A DNA stretch of 64,000 bases from Numida meleagris (Eukaryota; Chordata; Aves; Galliformes; Numididae). Location: positions 33,140,841-33,204,840 of the forward strand of contig NC_034412.1 in NCBI RefSeq assembly GCF_002078875.1, read 5' to 3'. A program made the position numbers and the translations under genes. How positions within the stretch are numbered: position 1 is the first letter of the stretch; each line of letters starts with the position of its first letter. Below the pieces are notes generated by a model that ran no database searches, was not told where the DNA came from, and worked only from the letters and a program-made list of their open reading frames with translations. Below, piece after piece: positions 48,978 to 62,756 of the stretch.

Positions 48978-51900
48978 TGAGATTATAACTGTCTGAAAAA
49001 TAAAATGAATGCCTACAGAGAAGCAGATGCTATGGCATTATAAATCCCAACTCTAGACTGTGCTATGTGTGGCCAGCTGTAGCAGGGTAAGTGCTTATTT
49101 TAGTGTAACTCACTGGTCTTCTATGCAGTGTCACAGTATTGCAACACCTAGTTATCCTCCTCTGTCTGCGCAGTTTGCTATAGCCACCTCATCCGCCTAT
49201 TTAATGACATTTTCTGCTCTCTGGAAGTAGCTTTTGCTGAGGAAATATGCATCTTTTTCTGTTTACAGGCACTGTACACTTCACATAAACACAGTTTCCC
49301 CCCAGCACAATTCAATTTTCTCAAATAATCTTTATGCTTGAGCTATTGGTTGCTGTAGTGATCATTTTTTCTGTTTCTTGAAAAACAACAACAGAAGCAC
49401 CCTACAACATTCACATTACACCATCATACTCTGAGCTATAGGTTGTAACAGGATAAAACTCTATACATGAAAGCGTGTAAGAAATCGTTTCTCTATTGTT
49501 TTCAACAGTCACGAGGAAGTAATTCTCCTGTCTTTTTCTGCAGCAGCTGCATATGATATAGAATATCATGTGTAACCCTGCACAACCTCGAGACAATTGA
49601 TATTTAAAAATGTGAATTCCAGCCATGCCTGAATAAGTGTAATGGAATTTTTCTCGGATGTATTATGGTCTTAAATAGAAATTTGAACCAAACAATAATT
49701 AAATAAGATAAGTAATATCACATACTCATTTGTCTTGACATTTCTCATAATTTTGTTTGCAATCACACAATGTTTCTGCAGACTATCACATATGGGCAAT
49801 GTAACCTAGAAAAAGAAAATAAATAGCACAAAAAGCTTTGCTATTAAGACATAGAATCGGTAACCCTGCATCCAGAACAAAATCTTTTCATCGTATTTGA
49901 TCCATGCAGCAAGACGAGTTAGTGTTATAATGCTTGAAAATAACATCCCTCTGTCCAATCTACTCTTTGGAAGCACTTTGGTCAAAAGAGAAACTTTTTG
50001 CTAAGGGATGTTATGAGTCGATGCCTCCTCCATCAGCTCCAGCCCAGTTGCCGTAGGCCAGTCCGGTGCCCAAGGACCGAGTCTCACCCTTGCTGAGAGA
50101 TGCGACGACTGCTGCTTCCTCATTTACAGGTTCAGCCAGCAGCGAGGCCGAGCACATCATTAGTAGCTGGCCCCAAACACGCTTGAGACAGTCCCCTTTA
50201 CTGGCTGGCACTCAGAGCTCACAGCACTTACACGTGTGATAGAGTGTGAGATTATGTGGACGGATAGTTAAGAAAGGATTTAGCAATGAAGTAGGACAGG
50301 CTGCAGTTATCAGGCACAGGGCTTGGCCAGCAAAGTGCACTGACTGGCTCGACTTTATACAAAACCGGTCCCTTTTAATCTTGCTCTCTGTCTATTTCTC
50401 CTTTGTTACCTCCGCAATTCCCTTCCACCCCACATTCCCTCATCGTTTTTCATAGCTCTAGTGACCATGCCACCATTATCTCAAACACTCAGGTTTGCAT
50501 CCTTATTACTGACCGAGTTCAGTGCAGTTTCTTAGTAGCCCATCAGTGACTGACAAGTTTTGTTTCTTGTTTTAGTCTGTATGATGTGCTGGTCAAACCT
50601 GCGTCTCTATTTGTTTTGTCTGTGACTTCCTCTTTTTGTCTGGTTATCCCATTTGACAAGGTTATCCACCAGTGATCTTACTGAAAGAAACATTTCCCCA
50701 TCCCAATGTAGAAAGGGGATAAAAGGCCCGTCTCGTGCTTGCAGCATCACTGTCTTCCAGTATCTGGGTACCATGAAGAAAAATGTTACCCAGTTCAACT
50801 ACAGAGAATGAAACTTTCAGTCACTGAGGGGAACACACAAGTAGGCTGGAGCTACAGAATGAAGCCCTAAGAATGATAAAGGAAGTCAGCAGAGAGCTAG
50901 CGACTAAGAACTAAGGTAGGCTGAATTGCAATGAAGCTGATACTCAGAGGAAGGAGAAGCAAGACAATGGCAAAGTCAGTACACGGTACCTTTAACCTTC
51001 TGATAATCTCTCCAGATCCTCCAGTGAAACTCCTTTGTCCTCCATCAGCAGTGAAGATGCGTGAATCCTTCCAACAACACGCATAACTCACGTCTGCCTA
51101 AGAATCTACATATCTGGAGGATGAAACTGCTGGCACTGCATCCCATTTTGCTAGCTCAAAGGCCAGAGGGCTGTGCTGGGAAGCAAAAGACTCCAGTACC
51201 TTTGGTGAATGGTAGGATGATTTTGTCCTCTTGCTTGAAAACATGTCAAAAATGTATAAACATACACTGTTACTTGCTATAAATGTAATTAATAAAAATA
51301 AATAAAAGAAGCCCATCTATTCCAACCATAACTACAAGCATATTCAAAAATTGATAGAAAATCAAAGTTTCAAACCTAAAGCAAGGGAAAATTTCAGATA
51401 ATGTCTACAACTAAACTTTAATCTCCTTGTGCGTGACTGCCGTTACAAGTACTTGCTGTCATCATTTAATTTTCTTTTGTTCGTTCCGGAAAATTGCTCT
51501 TATACTCAAGACTTTTTCAGAGCACATGCTAAGATTGTGTAGTCGTATATGCTCCTAATGCTATCTGTTTACTTTTTGTTGAATATGCAGTGAACGGAAG
51601 AAGGAGCTTCAGAAAGAAAAATAAGGCATCTCTATCTGAACTACAAATCTGCATTAGATGCTGACGTCTTCCTTAGAGGCCCTGCGGAAATGTTTCGTTC
51701 CAAACGTTATGACAACTTTTTAAAGGCTTTCCTTAGCTAGTCCTTGAATGTCGGTTTTCTGGTTTGAGTATTTAAAAGAAACAGAATTTAGTAAAGTCCA
51801 CGGCCTGAACATGTATAGATTTAAACACTGCCAAGCACACTGAAGAATAAGAGGTTACAAACTCTCGAAACTGGGCACCCAAAGCTAGTGAGTACATTTA

Positions 51901-54900
51901 AGCCTAATTTCTCTGCGTGGTCATTATCCGTCTGTAAAATGGAGATAATAAAATCTCTTAACCTAATGAGGATTTTGTGAATATAGAGTAAAGCCTGACG
52001 CTGTATTAATGAGTTCCATTTAAAAAATAGCGTAGAAAAATCAATAATTCCTGCTTAAAGAGCGTGATCTGAATTGCTCGAAGTCCATAAGGCAAGTCCG
52101 CACGCTGAACAAAAGCAAGAGAATGAAATACTGAATATTTCTAATTAAGGAAGTAGTGTCCCTGACCAAACGAGTCAGGGATCCCAAGTCAGAAAATCTG
52201 TGGTGATGTAATTGAAGACCATTATAATGTGTATGCCCAAGGGAGGTAAACGGAGATTGCACGGGTATCTTTAATTTTAATGTTTTTTAATTTGTGTTCT
52301 TGACTTAGTCACCTTAGTAATTTTTTAATATAATTTTCCAGATACAGTAATAGTTGTTTGAGTAGGAAAGGAGAAATTGAAGAGTTATGCGAGATTTTCA
52401 GAGGTGACCTGAAAAGCAACGAACCCTGGACAACAATGAAGGGAATTCTGAAGCGGGCAGACACTGCGGAGGCATGGAGGAGACGGAGAGGAGACAGTGC
52501 TGTCGCAATCAGAAGATAAGCACAGAAACAAGAGTAACACTAAGAACTTTTCAGTGATCTGACTTTTAAGCATTTACAACAACAACAAATAAAATGTTCG
52601 GTAATTTTTATTTCACAGACACATCACATTCAGACTCCCAAAGCTCCATCACACAGTAGAATTCAAGTTCATGCATATCCCATAATTTTCTATGAACAGG
52701 ATATTTTTCGACTAGGCTTTTTCTGAAGAGGGAACAATTAGAGTTCATCATCAGTTTTTGTTACCTGCTCAATAAACAAGATGTTGACAAAGATTTTGCA
52801 GGTGACTCAGAGTGCTACAGAACAATCTAACTGATGACTGGATCTCATAGCTGAGCTTTCTGAAGTTCACAATTACTCAGATATTTCATTTTAATAAACA
52901 GTAGACTTTACTGACTCACCAACTAAAAAAAAAAAAAAAAAATCACCCTGCTTTTAGAGGCTGCTATTTTTCTAGTACCTTAAACAGACAAAGCACTTTA
53001 TTCTACAAAGCACTTCACCATATGTTTACATGGTAACAAACTATTCATTTGATGGACAATAAATGAAAACATATTTACATGAGGAGTTGTATAAAAATAC
53101 TTAAACTAACTGCCTTTCCTCTTTACCTCCATATTCTCTCACCTCAAAAAGCAACTCAGTTGAGGATTGTTTCTTCTGGTTATAGCACCTGCTTACTCCA
53201 CCTTGGAAGACTCACAAAAGCATATTCAGAGAATGACAGTACCATGGAAAAAAGCCACTGCCCTCATTACTATGATTCATTCTTAATTAATTCTCTGCAT
53301 TGAAGTGAACACGGATTCATGTACGGTAAACAGTACCCTCAGCAGGAAACCCACAGGTTTACTGGAAATGTTTTAAAATAAACATGATGAACCTACTGGG
53401 CCTGGCAGAAAGAGAATCCAGGTTTGAAAATGGGGGCACTCAGTTGGCCAGGTGCAAATCCAACTCGAAAATTTGTTAAAACCACAATGTTCACCCTTGA
53501 CTTTTCTTTAGTTCGCAACGTGTCCCCTAACGGGTCCATTCCTAAGATTAGATCCTGCAACAATAGATACTGCTGAGGTGGGAGGATAGCCTAAACAAAG
53601 TGACAGTATTCACTAGTGAGAATTTAGTTATGCCTTTTATAACACTGATTATCATCATTTTAAGTATGAATCACAAGTAATTCTTACTGGTAGCACAAAC
53701 CATTCAATTAGGCTTAGGTCCAGTTTCACCAACGAGCATAATCTTCGCATGATTATAATAGTAGAACTTAATTTTGTGCTTGTTAGCCATAATCAATTTT
53801 GGCTATGCAAAATATATACGACCGTATCAAAAGTATAATTCCTCATGTTTCCCCATCGAAGAAATAAAGGCACTGCATCCTTTCAAAACGTACGTATTAT
53901 TCAACTCACTTCTGTCAAGCAAACAACCTGGATCTCTCTATACTTCCCTAAAACATGAAGAAAATTATTCAGGGCTGCTAAGTATTAGCAGCAATCTCTG
54001 AAAATAAAAATGAGATTCAAATCAGGAATGCAAATGAGCCAAACAAATTAGATGATGGCATAGGTACTCTGTAAGGTCCTGTGTACATAACAAAAAGACA
54101 ATTTGGGTAAATGGCCCAAATGGAGACTCCTAGGGCCTAGGTCTAAAAGTGTCTTTTCTGTCATCTGACTATATATACAGTTTAAATAAAGGTATTATTA
54201 CTGGTACTTACAGCACGGAGAAATCTTACTACGACTGGCCAAGCCTCTCCTTCTTCAGGTGGCTAGCAGGGACTAGGTGTTTGGATTACTGAAGAGTCTC
54301 GAGAATGATCTCATTTTTTGTATTCCTGTCCACTTCTGGTCCCTACAAATATTTTATCTGAAGAGACGTGTTGTCTTTTCAGTTTATTTTCTGTGCATGG
54401 GTAGGGAAAAGATCCAATTGTTGAGAAAGCAGGAAAAGGATACCAGTTCAACTAGCCTGTAATATTTTTGTTTATTTCTCATTTCCTGTGTTTTACACTT
54501 ATATGACTGATTATAACCATAGATTTTAAGGCATGGACTGCGGGGAACTTTGTGAAAAGAGCTGTGGCCAGTGACAATAGTTAAGAATGATCGCGCAAAA
54601 CAAACAACACAGTAACTGTACGCGCAATTTCAAGACTAGTCTTAACGACTCGTAGCTGCATAATCGTGTGTGCCATGCTGGCCCATCCACTCAATTCTAT
54701 GCTTTAATTTTTGTTTCCATTCTGAAGGCCTTTTAAAGATCATTTCATTTTCATAGCTAGACTAGCTAGCCAACAATTAACTGCATATTTTTTGCTTTGC
54801 TTTTTTAACAGAGTTTTGGACTACCCTGACGGATTTTTTTTTTCTCTGTGGCAGAGCAGGTAATCAATTACAGCATTTGTTTCATCTGTGCTTAAGAGCA

Positions 54901-56879
54901 ACGAAAAGTTTGTTTTGCAGCTTAATTTAAAAAATGTCAAAGGAAGACATCTGAAAAACGTTATCTGATGCATTCTTATACAGGCTACTGAGAGATTAAT
55001 ATATTCTCAAGGCAATAGGCTACGTGTTGACTGTTGGTTTTTTTTCCAGAACTTTAAGAGAGTTTTGGTGATATATTCTTTTTAAATCAATTTATCAAAT
55101 TTAGAAAAGTTATTTTCTTGTTAGGCAATGTGATCCTTGGTGCAACAAACACCAAATAACCGGGGCATGATTAACATCGTTATCATGAAACTTTAATTCT
55201 GCCATCTGCATGATATTTCTCTAAGATCTTTTTTGAAGATCTGTCAGTTTGTTTCAGAAATGCGCTTGTTTAGCAAAAGGCCTGCCCAAACTTTGTTTCC
55301 TTTTTGTTTCCTTTTTCATAATATTTCCAGTAACATAAATACATTCCTCAAATTACTATTTCATTATCATAAAATTAGCTCGTATGCTTTCATCCTACAT
55401 TATTTACCTCAGAGGGAGAATGTCAGAAAAGTGTAGTCAGGAACAGAATATTCCTACCACAGCACAGTTTTGTGGCTCCAGCTGAAGAACTACTCACATT
55501 ATCATAATAGCAGTTGAGCAGCAAAAAGAAAAACAACACAAAACCCCCCTAAAATGCAACATTTAGTTGTGTCTCTGCTTTTGGATGTATGTTCTAAATA
55601 TTTTTAATTCTATATTTAGAATGTTAGTTCATGGTAGCCTCTAGAAAAATCAGGATTTATGCATGCAACAGATTACACTTGCACAATAGACTGGGCATGT
55701 TGGGCTCTTCAGATCATCCGCCAGAAACCTATCGGTGCATTGATACTCATATGCTATGTGTGATAGCATCATTATTAAGAACAGAAACTGTGAAAGTACA
55801 TTTCACTACTGAGAACCCTAATATATTTGTGCTGAGATTAGATTCTAGTTTTCCATAAAATCAGACTAACGCTTAGTAGCGAAAGAATGTTGTTTACTTA
55901 CTTTACTAATTATCCTGTTCTAATTCTAAACAAGGTGATTTCTGTTTATAGACCCAGTAGTCCAAAATCAGATACATCTCAGTATCACAAACAAGACTGA
56001 AACGTAACTCCTAGCCTTTAAGATCATAGCATAAGAGACTCCCACCATATAAGGGGACTATCTCATCTCATTAACTATAGCGAGAGATCTACTACCCAGA
56101 CCATCAGCATTTTACAGGATTTTCAGTTTCCATGGTGGCTGGTTAAGTACTCTAGGTACTGCTCCCTTGACTAAAAAAAACAGCAGTTAAGACTTTTGCT
56201 AATGCATGGAGGGAAAGGGCACCGTGACCTTCAGGATTATAGTGTAATTCAAAATCTCCATTCTGGGACTTTTCATGAGAAATTGTGTAACATTCTTTCA
56301 TGCATATTTTTTTCTCACATTTTTTATTATTTTACCGAAAGGGTTTCTGCATGAATAAATATCAGTGCTACAGATCCACTTTCAATCTTGCTTTCTTATG
56401 AAAATTCAGGTGAATTTCTGGATAAATTTCTTCAACAATTTCTTATCATCACCAAGAAGATACCTTGTAAATAACGTCTTTACAACATCACATTTTACAT
56501 TTACAAAAGTACTTCCTCCTCAACCAAAAATCAGTCTGGTAACTGAAACCTTAATGTTCATCACGCTCTGGGGTAAAGATCTTCACATTAATACATCTAC
56601 ATAAAAACTCGCGTATCACTAAGCAACTCAATGAAATATTGCCAACACTATTTAATCATGAACGGTGTGTTTTTTCATAAAATTTGTCAGTTAGAATTAA
56701 AGATACTTAGCTTCATAGAATTTGCAGTAGTCAAAACTTTGAAGAAATAGATCAACATATTTCACAAATAAATCTTACATATTTCTTACTCACCATTATA
56801 AACCAAATTTATAAACTTGGGTGCCTAGAATAAGGTTTAGTTTTCAATATCTCTTCAGCAATACTGTGCATGAATCATC

Positions 56880-57023
56880 AAACAGAAAACAATGAAGAAA
56901 CAGCAACAAGCAACCAAGCAAACAAGACAAAACCAAATCAAAGCAAAAACCCGAACAACACAAAAAACAACCAAAACAAATAAAAACAACAACAACAACA
57001 ACAACAAAACAGACAAAAAAAAG
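56880..57023 (+). repeat. A-rich tract with (AAC)n core
   Basis: A long run of AAAC, AACA and AAC units with almost no T. The purest (AAC)n part is at about 56986-57008. Its minus-strand translation is a low-complexity leucine/phenylalanine/valine string, not a real membrane protein. Confidence 0.8.
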
Positions 57024-58784
57024 TGAAAGGAGATATTTGCTGGATGAAGCAGAGTGGGATGGATTTCAACAGAAGCCATACAGCATCCTTTCACTCTTGG
57101 TCTAGAAATTCATGACATATCTTTTCTCAGGAGAGAATGCCTTTATCAAGACATACTTAAAATAAACAAATAACGCAAAAAAATAAAACAGCAACAACAA
57201 AAGTCCAATTCACTCGTAACTTGTGTATTCTTATAATCTGTTACCTTCTCTTAAAAGATAATGTGATAGGCTTAACTTGATTTCTTTTTTTTGTTTTATT
57301 GTTTTTTGTTAGATCCTACTTATAAGCCTGTGTTTGTGTGTTTTTTTCTTTCCCTGTTGCTGGCAAGAAGTTTAGTTGCTCTCATATATTAAGTTTTTTT
57401 GTCAGGACTATAATTTTCTTGCTGATCCTTTGTAAAGCAAAAGATTCCCTTAAAGGAAGAAAGATTTTTCCCCCATTTTCCAGAGCCTCTGCTGTTATCT
57501 CCAAGTGATCAACAGCCTCTGGGATGCTTTCAATCATGGTATGAAAACCTTTGAATGAAATTGATTTGATTTAGTCCATTCAACACATCGTTTTTTCTGG
57601 TTCCATCTATCTTTAATCTGATCCAGAATATTCGTTGTCGATATTAACTGAGCTACTCATGTTGCAAATGTCCAACAGCGTTATTTGGAGAAGACTGCAT
57701 GGGAAAATATCCATTAGTTTAGTTAGTCTTACCATTCAAAGAGCTTTCCTGGACCGCTAAACAACAAACCAACACTTTCCTTAGTTTTTCTTTTATTGCT
57801 TACGCACTCATAGAATTATTTATTATCTTTTATGTGCCCTGGTGGCTGTATTTCATTTTGTGCTTTGGCCAGACTTTGATTTTGTCCACACACGTGTGCA
57901 CGCTCTTAATGCAGAGAGAATTCCAATATAATATTTTTATTATCTCTATTTGGTCTGCTTGCATTTAGGTGGTAGCTGTAAATATCTGTGAATGAGCTAG
58001 GACAGGAAACAGATAAATTGTCTCTATCCATCACATTAACTTATTCTCTGGAACAAAATTACCGCATCCGAGCACCTTAATGCCAGCAGTCTTTGGCCCA
58101 TTCGACATCCGATCTCTGCAACAGACAGATTTGGTGACAAAGCTAAGTGGCCCAGTCTAAAACTATGGCAGAAACAGCGATTTAACCAATTTAGGCTTAT
58201 GCAGGTAACCACATGCGAGTGTTCCGGACGATACACCTTCTTGGTTTGTTAGGTTAGAAATAAGTAGTTACTTTCTTACAAGGATGCTTATCATTACAGT
58301 GTTAAAGATGAAGAAAGCCAGAATCTTGAGAACCTTGAGACTGAGATCAGATTTTATCATTATTTTAACTTGCTAGACTTCGTAAGAAGGAAAACAAGAA
58401 AAGAAGTACTATTCTTTTTATTCCAAAGGCCTCTGATTGTGCATTGTATTAACAGATCTGCACTGGTAGGTTATGGGATTTCTGAGACTTGCTCTTCAAA
58501 AGCGAGGGCAAATGGCACTGAACAACATCATTTCCAGGTTCAATTTATAAAATCATTTATTCTGCTAATTGAGAGCAGTGTACGCTATTTTATCTCACGT
58601 GTTTTAAATCAAACTCGAGGTCCTTAAGAACCTCTTAGAGAAAAGAAAAAAAATACACTTTTAACTTCAGACAATTTATAAGTATCCCGAAATGGAAGTA
58701 CTGTAACAACATTCATATTTGCTTCAGTAAAGGAAAAGCATAAGAATGTGAGTTTTCGCATATGTGACAGAGTAACTGAAGCTA

Positions 58785-58785
58785 A

Positions 58786-58818
<33 letters not shown>

Positions 58819-58820
58819 GA
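58785..58820 (+). repeat. (CA)n plus poly(A)
   Basis: About seven CA units followed by about 20 A. Confidence 0.9.
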
Positions 58821-59282
58821 ACCCAAGAAACCACCACCACCAAGTGGATCTAAAAGTTACACTGAAGAAAATGGGCTCCCTCACGTCTACGACCTCAGCC
58901 ACCACTGAACCCACTACTCTATCAATGCGTATAACTGAAGTTCATTAGCTGTCTATCTTTCAGGTAAGAAAACCTTTCTGACGCCCACACTTCTACCGCT
59001 GACCGTACGCATAACACAGATTTATTTATAGTGCTGATACTACTGAACAGCTTGGTATCCACATCATTTCTAAGACTTCATGGTAAAAAAAAACACAAAT
59101 TATCTTCAACTAAAGTGCAAACTGTAAGACATGCAGAGAGTATATTTAACCTCTCCCACCCCAGCCTCCTTCTATAAGCTCCCTTCTCTGGAAAGCCAGA
59201 ATTTCAATGCATGTTCAGATTCAATCTCAAGGGAATGACCAACCCTAGTGGCACATAGGTTTCTTCATTATTATTATTCCCT

Positions 59283-59988
59283 AGAGAAAGAAGGAAAGAA
59301 AGGAAGAAGGAAAGGAAGAAGGAAAGGAAGAAAGGAAGAAAGAAAAAGAAAGAAAGGAAGAAAGGAAGAAAGGAAGAAAGGAAGAAAGAAAGGAAGAAAG
59401 GAAGAAAGGAAGAAAGGAAGAAAGAAAGGAAGAAAGGAAGAAAGGAAGAAAGGAAGAAAGGAAGAAAGGAAGAAAGGAAGAAAGGAAGAAAGGAAGAAAG
59501 GAAGAAAGGAAGAAAGGAAGAAAGAAAGGAAGAAAGGAAGAAAGGAAGAAAGGAAGAAAGGAAGAAAGGAAGAAAGAAAGGAAGAAAGAAAGGAAGAAAG
59601 AAAGGAAGAAAGAAAGGAAGAAAGAAAGGAAGAAAGAAAGGAAGAAAGAAAGGAAGAAAGAAAGGNNNNNNNNNNNNNNNNNNNNNNNNNNNNNNNNNNN
59701 NNNNNNNNNNNNNNNNNNNNNNNNNNNNNNNNNNNNNNNNNNNNNNNNNNNNNNNNNNNNNNNNNNNNNNNNNNNNNNNNNNNNNNNNNNNNNNNNNNNN
59801 NNNNNNNNNNNNNNNNNNNNNNNNNNNNNNNNNNNNNNNNNNNNNNNNNNNNNNNNNNNNNNNNNNNNNNNNNNNNNNNNNNNNNNNNNNNNNNNNNNNN
59901 NNNNNAAGAAAGGAAGAAAGAAAGGAAGAAAGAAAGGAAGGAAGAAAGGAAGAAAGAAAGAAAGGAAGAAAGGAGGAAAGAAAGGATA
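59283..59988 (+). repeat. Long (GGAA/GAAA)n purine tract with assembly gap
   Basis: Uninterrupted purine sequence built of GGAA and GAAA units on both sides of 240 N. Up to about 59570 the main unit is the 8-mer GGAAGAAA. From about 59570 to the gap it becomes the 12-mer GGAAGAAAGAAA. Right of the gap the units are mixed. Both strands read as long open frames (Glu/Lys/Arg on plus, Phe/Leu/Ser/Pro on minus) only because the repeat lacks stop codons. Confidence 0.95.
59666..59905. other. Assembly gap (240 N)
   Basis: Exactly 240 undetermined bases inside the purine repeat. The true length is unknown, because repeats of this kind often collapse in assembly. Confidence 0.98.
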
Positions 59989-61910
59989 ATTTTTTTTTTA
60001 GGTCCAAAGAATCACCACTAGTACAGTGGTGATTTCCAAAGCATCATAAACACCTTAGCACTTTCAAGAATGAACGTAGTCTTTTGAGAGTGCTTTGTAG
60101 TCTTCTCCTCATAACTACCTTCAAAGGCTGTTTGCTTTCTGTGAACTCTACTTAAGTTTCCTGTGTAGAGGATAGAGGAAAGTGGACACCAAAACAATAA
60201 ATTTTACGAAGCGTTTATGCACTTAAAATTAAGTTTTGTGATGCTGAGTGTTTCATTGCTGTTGTCCTTTGCATGAACCTAGTCCACAGCACCTAAATAC
60301 TTGATTTGCATAGATAAAGGTTTATAAATGGAAAAAGTGAATGCACACATTGAGACACGCTTGTAATTGTCTCAAAATTGTGTTGTATATGTAGCAGTTA
60401 GACTCAGGCAAAGAAAGCGGCTGCAGGAAAGAATGAAAGCATATGCTCCGAGCGCATCAAGAAAGGCAGACATAAAGATGCTAAGGGAGAACTAAGTTAA
60501 AACGGAAAAGCGATAGGAAAAAAAAAAGTGAAAGGGAAGAAAAGGTTTTAATAAGTTAGACAAACTAGATTGAAAATGTTGTTAATTATGCCTAGCATCA
60601 TAAATGGCAATTAAAAAAGCAGAAACAGTGGATGCTATATAGTTGTTTTATGTTGTTAGTGTAGCAGAAACTGCAGCGCATCATCATCTAGGAACAATTA
60701 CCAGCTGTTGCCATCAGGGAAATAATCCTTTCTTCACTATCCTACTGTACAAATCCTATGTCCAAACCGAGCAGTTGCAATTAAGAGGGTAAATGGAACT
60801 CAGAATATGTAAGTTCTAGATTTGCAGTCAGATTCCTATCCTTTCTTTTTCTTTCTCTGGTAACTTTCTCAGCCATTTCTTCCCTAAAATCCCGGTTCAT
60901 CCCAATTACCTCGCTGCTGGAATCAAATCCTACTCTAAAATGCTCAAGATTAGTTTAGTCTGAATGGGAGAAGTTAAGCAAAATATAGAATTATCTTTTG
61001 ACAGTTGATTAAAAGTGTATTTTCTGCTAGTTTTAAGATGTAAAAGTCCTTTTGCGAGCTAGGACCCACGATGGTATTTCAACTGTTATTCAGCAAGATA
61101 TGGAATATCTCAACAATGTAGGGCAGGAAGTCACCAATATAATCAGGCCCATTAGTACCTTGACGATTTCACACTAAATGCAATTAAGAGGGGACATGTT
61201 TATGACATTTCTTTTTTGTTGCTATTGTTAGTTTAATAATCTCATCTTTGGTAGGCATGTTTACTCATACAGACTGTCTGTCTCCGTCCTAGTGAACAGG
61301 AAACTGACAGTCAGACACAGATCCAGGCTCCTGCATTTTGGTTTAATGGAGACAAACCTAATACAGACGGACAGCAGGCTGCCAGCGGACCTTTCAGATC
61401 AATTTATGATACTGCATGGCATTATCTTAAAGGGAACACATTTGTACTCTTTGATAAAATTTGCCTTTCTGCCAGCAGTGCTTATATTTCTACATGTTTA
61501 CATGTGTGTATGCATATCCATGTAAATATATTTGTGTCTAAGCAGAGAGCAGCCGTAAGCAAGTTGATTACATCGAGGGGACTGTGAAGATTTAAACAAA
61601 CATTTATAAGAGATTCACTGCTGGGCAGAAAAATGAGAGGAAAACAAGAAAAACTTTCCCAAAATAATCACTCACAAAAATAAACTCGAGAAGACTACTG
61701 TTGAACTTATACAAACACGTGTGTATCGTTACTTTTTCATAAGCAAAGGAAACGTTGGCCAGAAATCATATCTGATTCTTGCTTGCATTTTATTCCAAAG
61801 AGATGTTAAGGATGTTTATGGGTAGTAATGCACGTAAAAAATATATCAGCTACAGCATGTAGTAGAAAAAAAAATAGAACAGAAACACATACAAGTATGT
61901 ACAGACAAAA
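59989..61910. other. Unique AT-rich DNA, no gene seen
   Basis: No recognisable transposon or exon. A 77-codon open frame at 61292-61525 is not supported by any domain. Confidence 0.5.
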
Positions 61911-62631
61911 AGGTACATCGAATCGGCCGTTATGGAAAGAAAGTCGTTTGAAATAAAGAATAAGCCCGGGAGACAGCAGAAATAGGTCGACTATCTGGGG
62001 ACCTTCAAGTACAACAAAACACCCCGAGAGATTAAACTCTGAATCGGAGACCGGCCGGAATCAGTATGTTCCTTAAAAAAAGCAATTTTGAGCACTCTGA
62101 TTGCTCTGAGAGGAATTAGTCTAGCAGCCAGGGATTTTCGGCGCGTAGCTACGGGCTTGAACAATGATGTAAAGCTGCCTACATTGCTTTTAATGCACCT
62201 CCTTTCTGCCGCAGAACTTCTCCAACCAGCAACAGACCGCTCGCCTCAAAAACTTGCAGTATATTCCTGTTTCTATCACGGATTTCCTCTAGGTCTGCGG
62301 ACAGTCTGGTATGTGTAAATGCTGGAAAATGGGAACATTTCGCAGCTGCCAGGTTCAGAAGTGTACCAGAAGGCAGAGTGGGATTGTTTGCACCAGCTGT
62401 CCCTTTCATTGTATCCCTCAGCCTGGCTTTTGTGAAGGAAACGGAAATTGTAGGCCAGGAGATGCCCGGGGTCAGCTACAATGGCTGGGAAACCTGGGTT
62501 GTTGGCTTCACTGTATTGCCACAAGGCCGCAATTTGGTGCGCACTTTCGGGGCGGTTCCCAGCCCTGAACTGATCTAAGTCGTTTCCTCTTCATCTCGAA
62601 CTGCTATCTGCATTGTGTCGACAAGATGACA

Positions 62632-62639
62632 ATGCAAAT
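62632..62639 (+). promoter_or_regulatory. Octamer motif ATGCAAAT
   Basis: Perfect POU-factor octamer, flanked by GACA and GGAATTGATGAAAT. A homeodomain-like ATTAAAATTAG follows at about 62690. A single 8-mer can occur by chance. Confidence 0.35.
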
Positions 62640-62748
62640 GGAATTGATGAAATAGTCTGCCAGAAAGACGCTCTTGTCCTCTAATCTGCATTAAAATTAG
62701 AGTGTGGGCACGACCAACCATTCAAAGTAATGTGCCAGCTTAGCCAGA

Positions 62749-62756
62749 GGCGGGGC
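62749..62756 (+). promoter_or_regulatory. GC box (GGCGGGGC)
   Basis: Sp1-type GC box in the context GAGGCGGGGCTTAA, inside the CpG-enriched block. Suggestive only. Confidence 0.35.

Larger units (their letters stand above)
45873..59282. other. Unique AT-rich DNA, no gene seen
   Basis: About 13.4 kb without recognised transposons or convincing exons. Minor repeats are listed separately. The longest open frame, 141 codons at 48395-48820, has AT-driven composition and no domain or repeat signature. A GC-richer minus-strand frame at 50011-50211 is discussed in the findings. Confidence 0.45.

Noticed and set aside
56855..57094. Leucine/valine/phenylalanine-rich frame resembling a membrane segment
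   Set aside because: Produced by the A-rich (AAC)n tract read on the minus strand.
59204..60021. Open frames over 250 codons on both strands
   Set aside because: They are translations of the GGAA/GAAA repeat and the N gap; a repeat without stop codons explains them fully.
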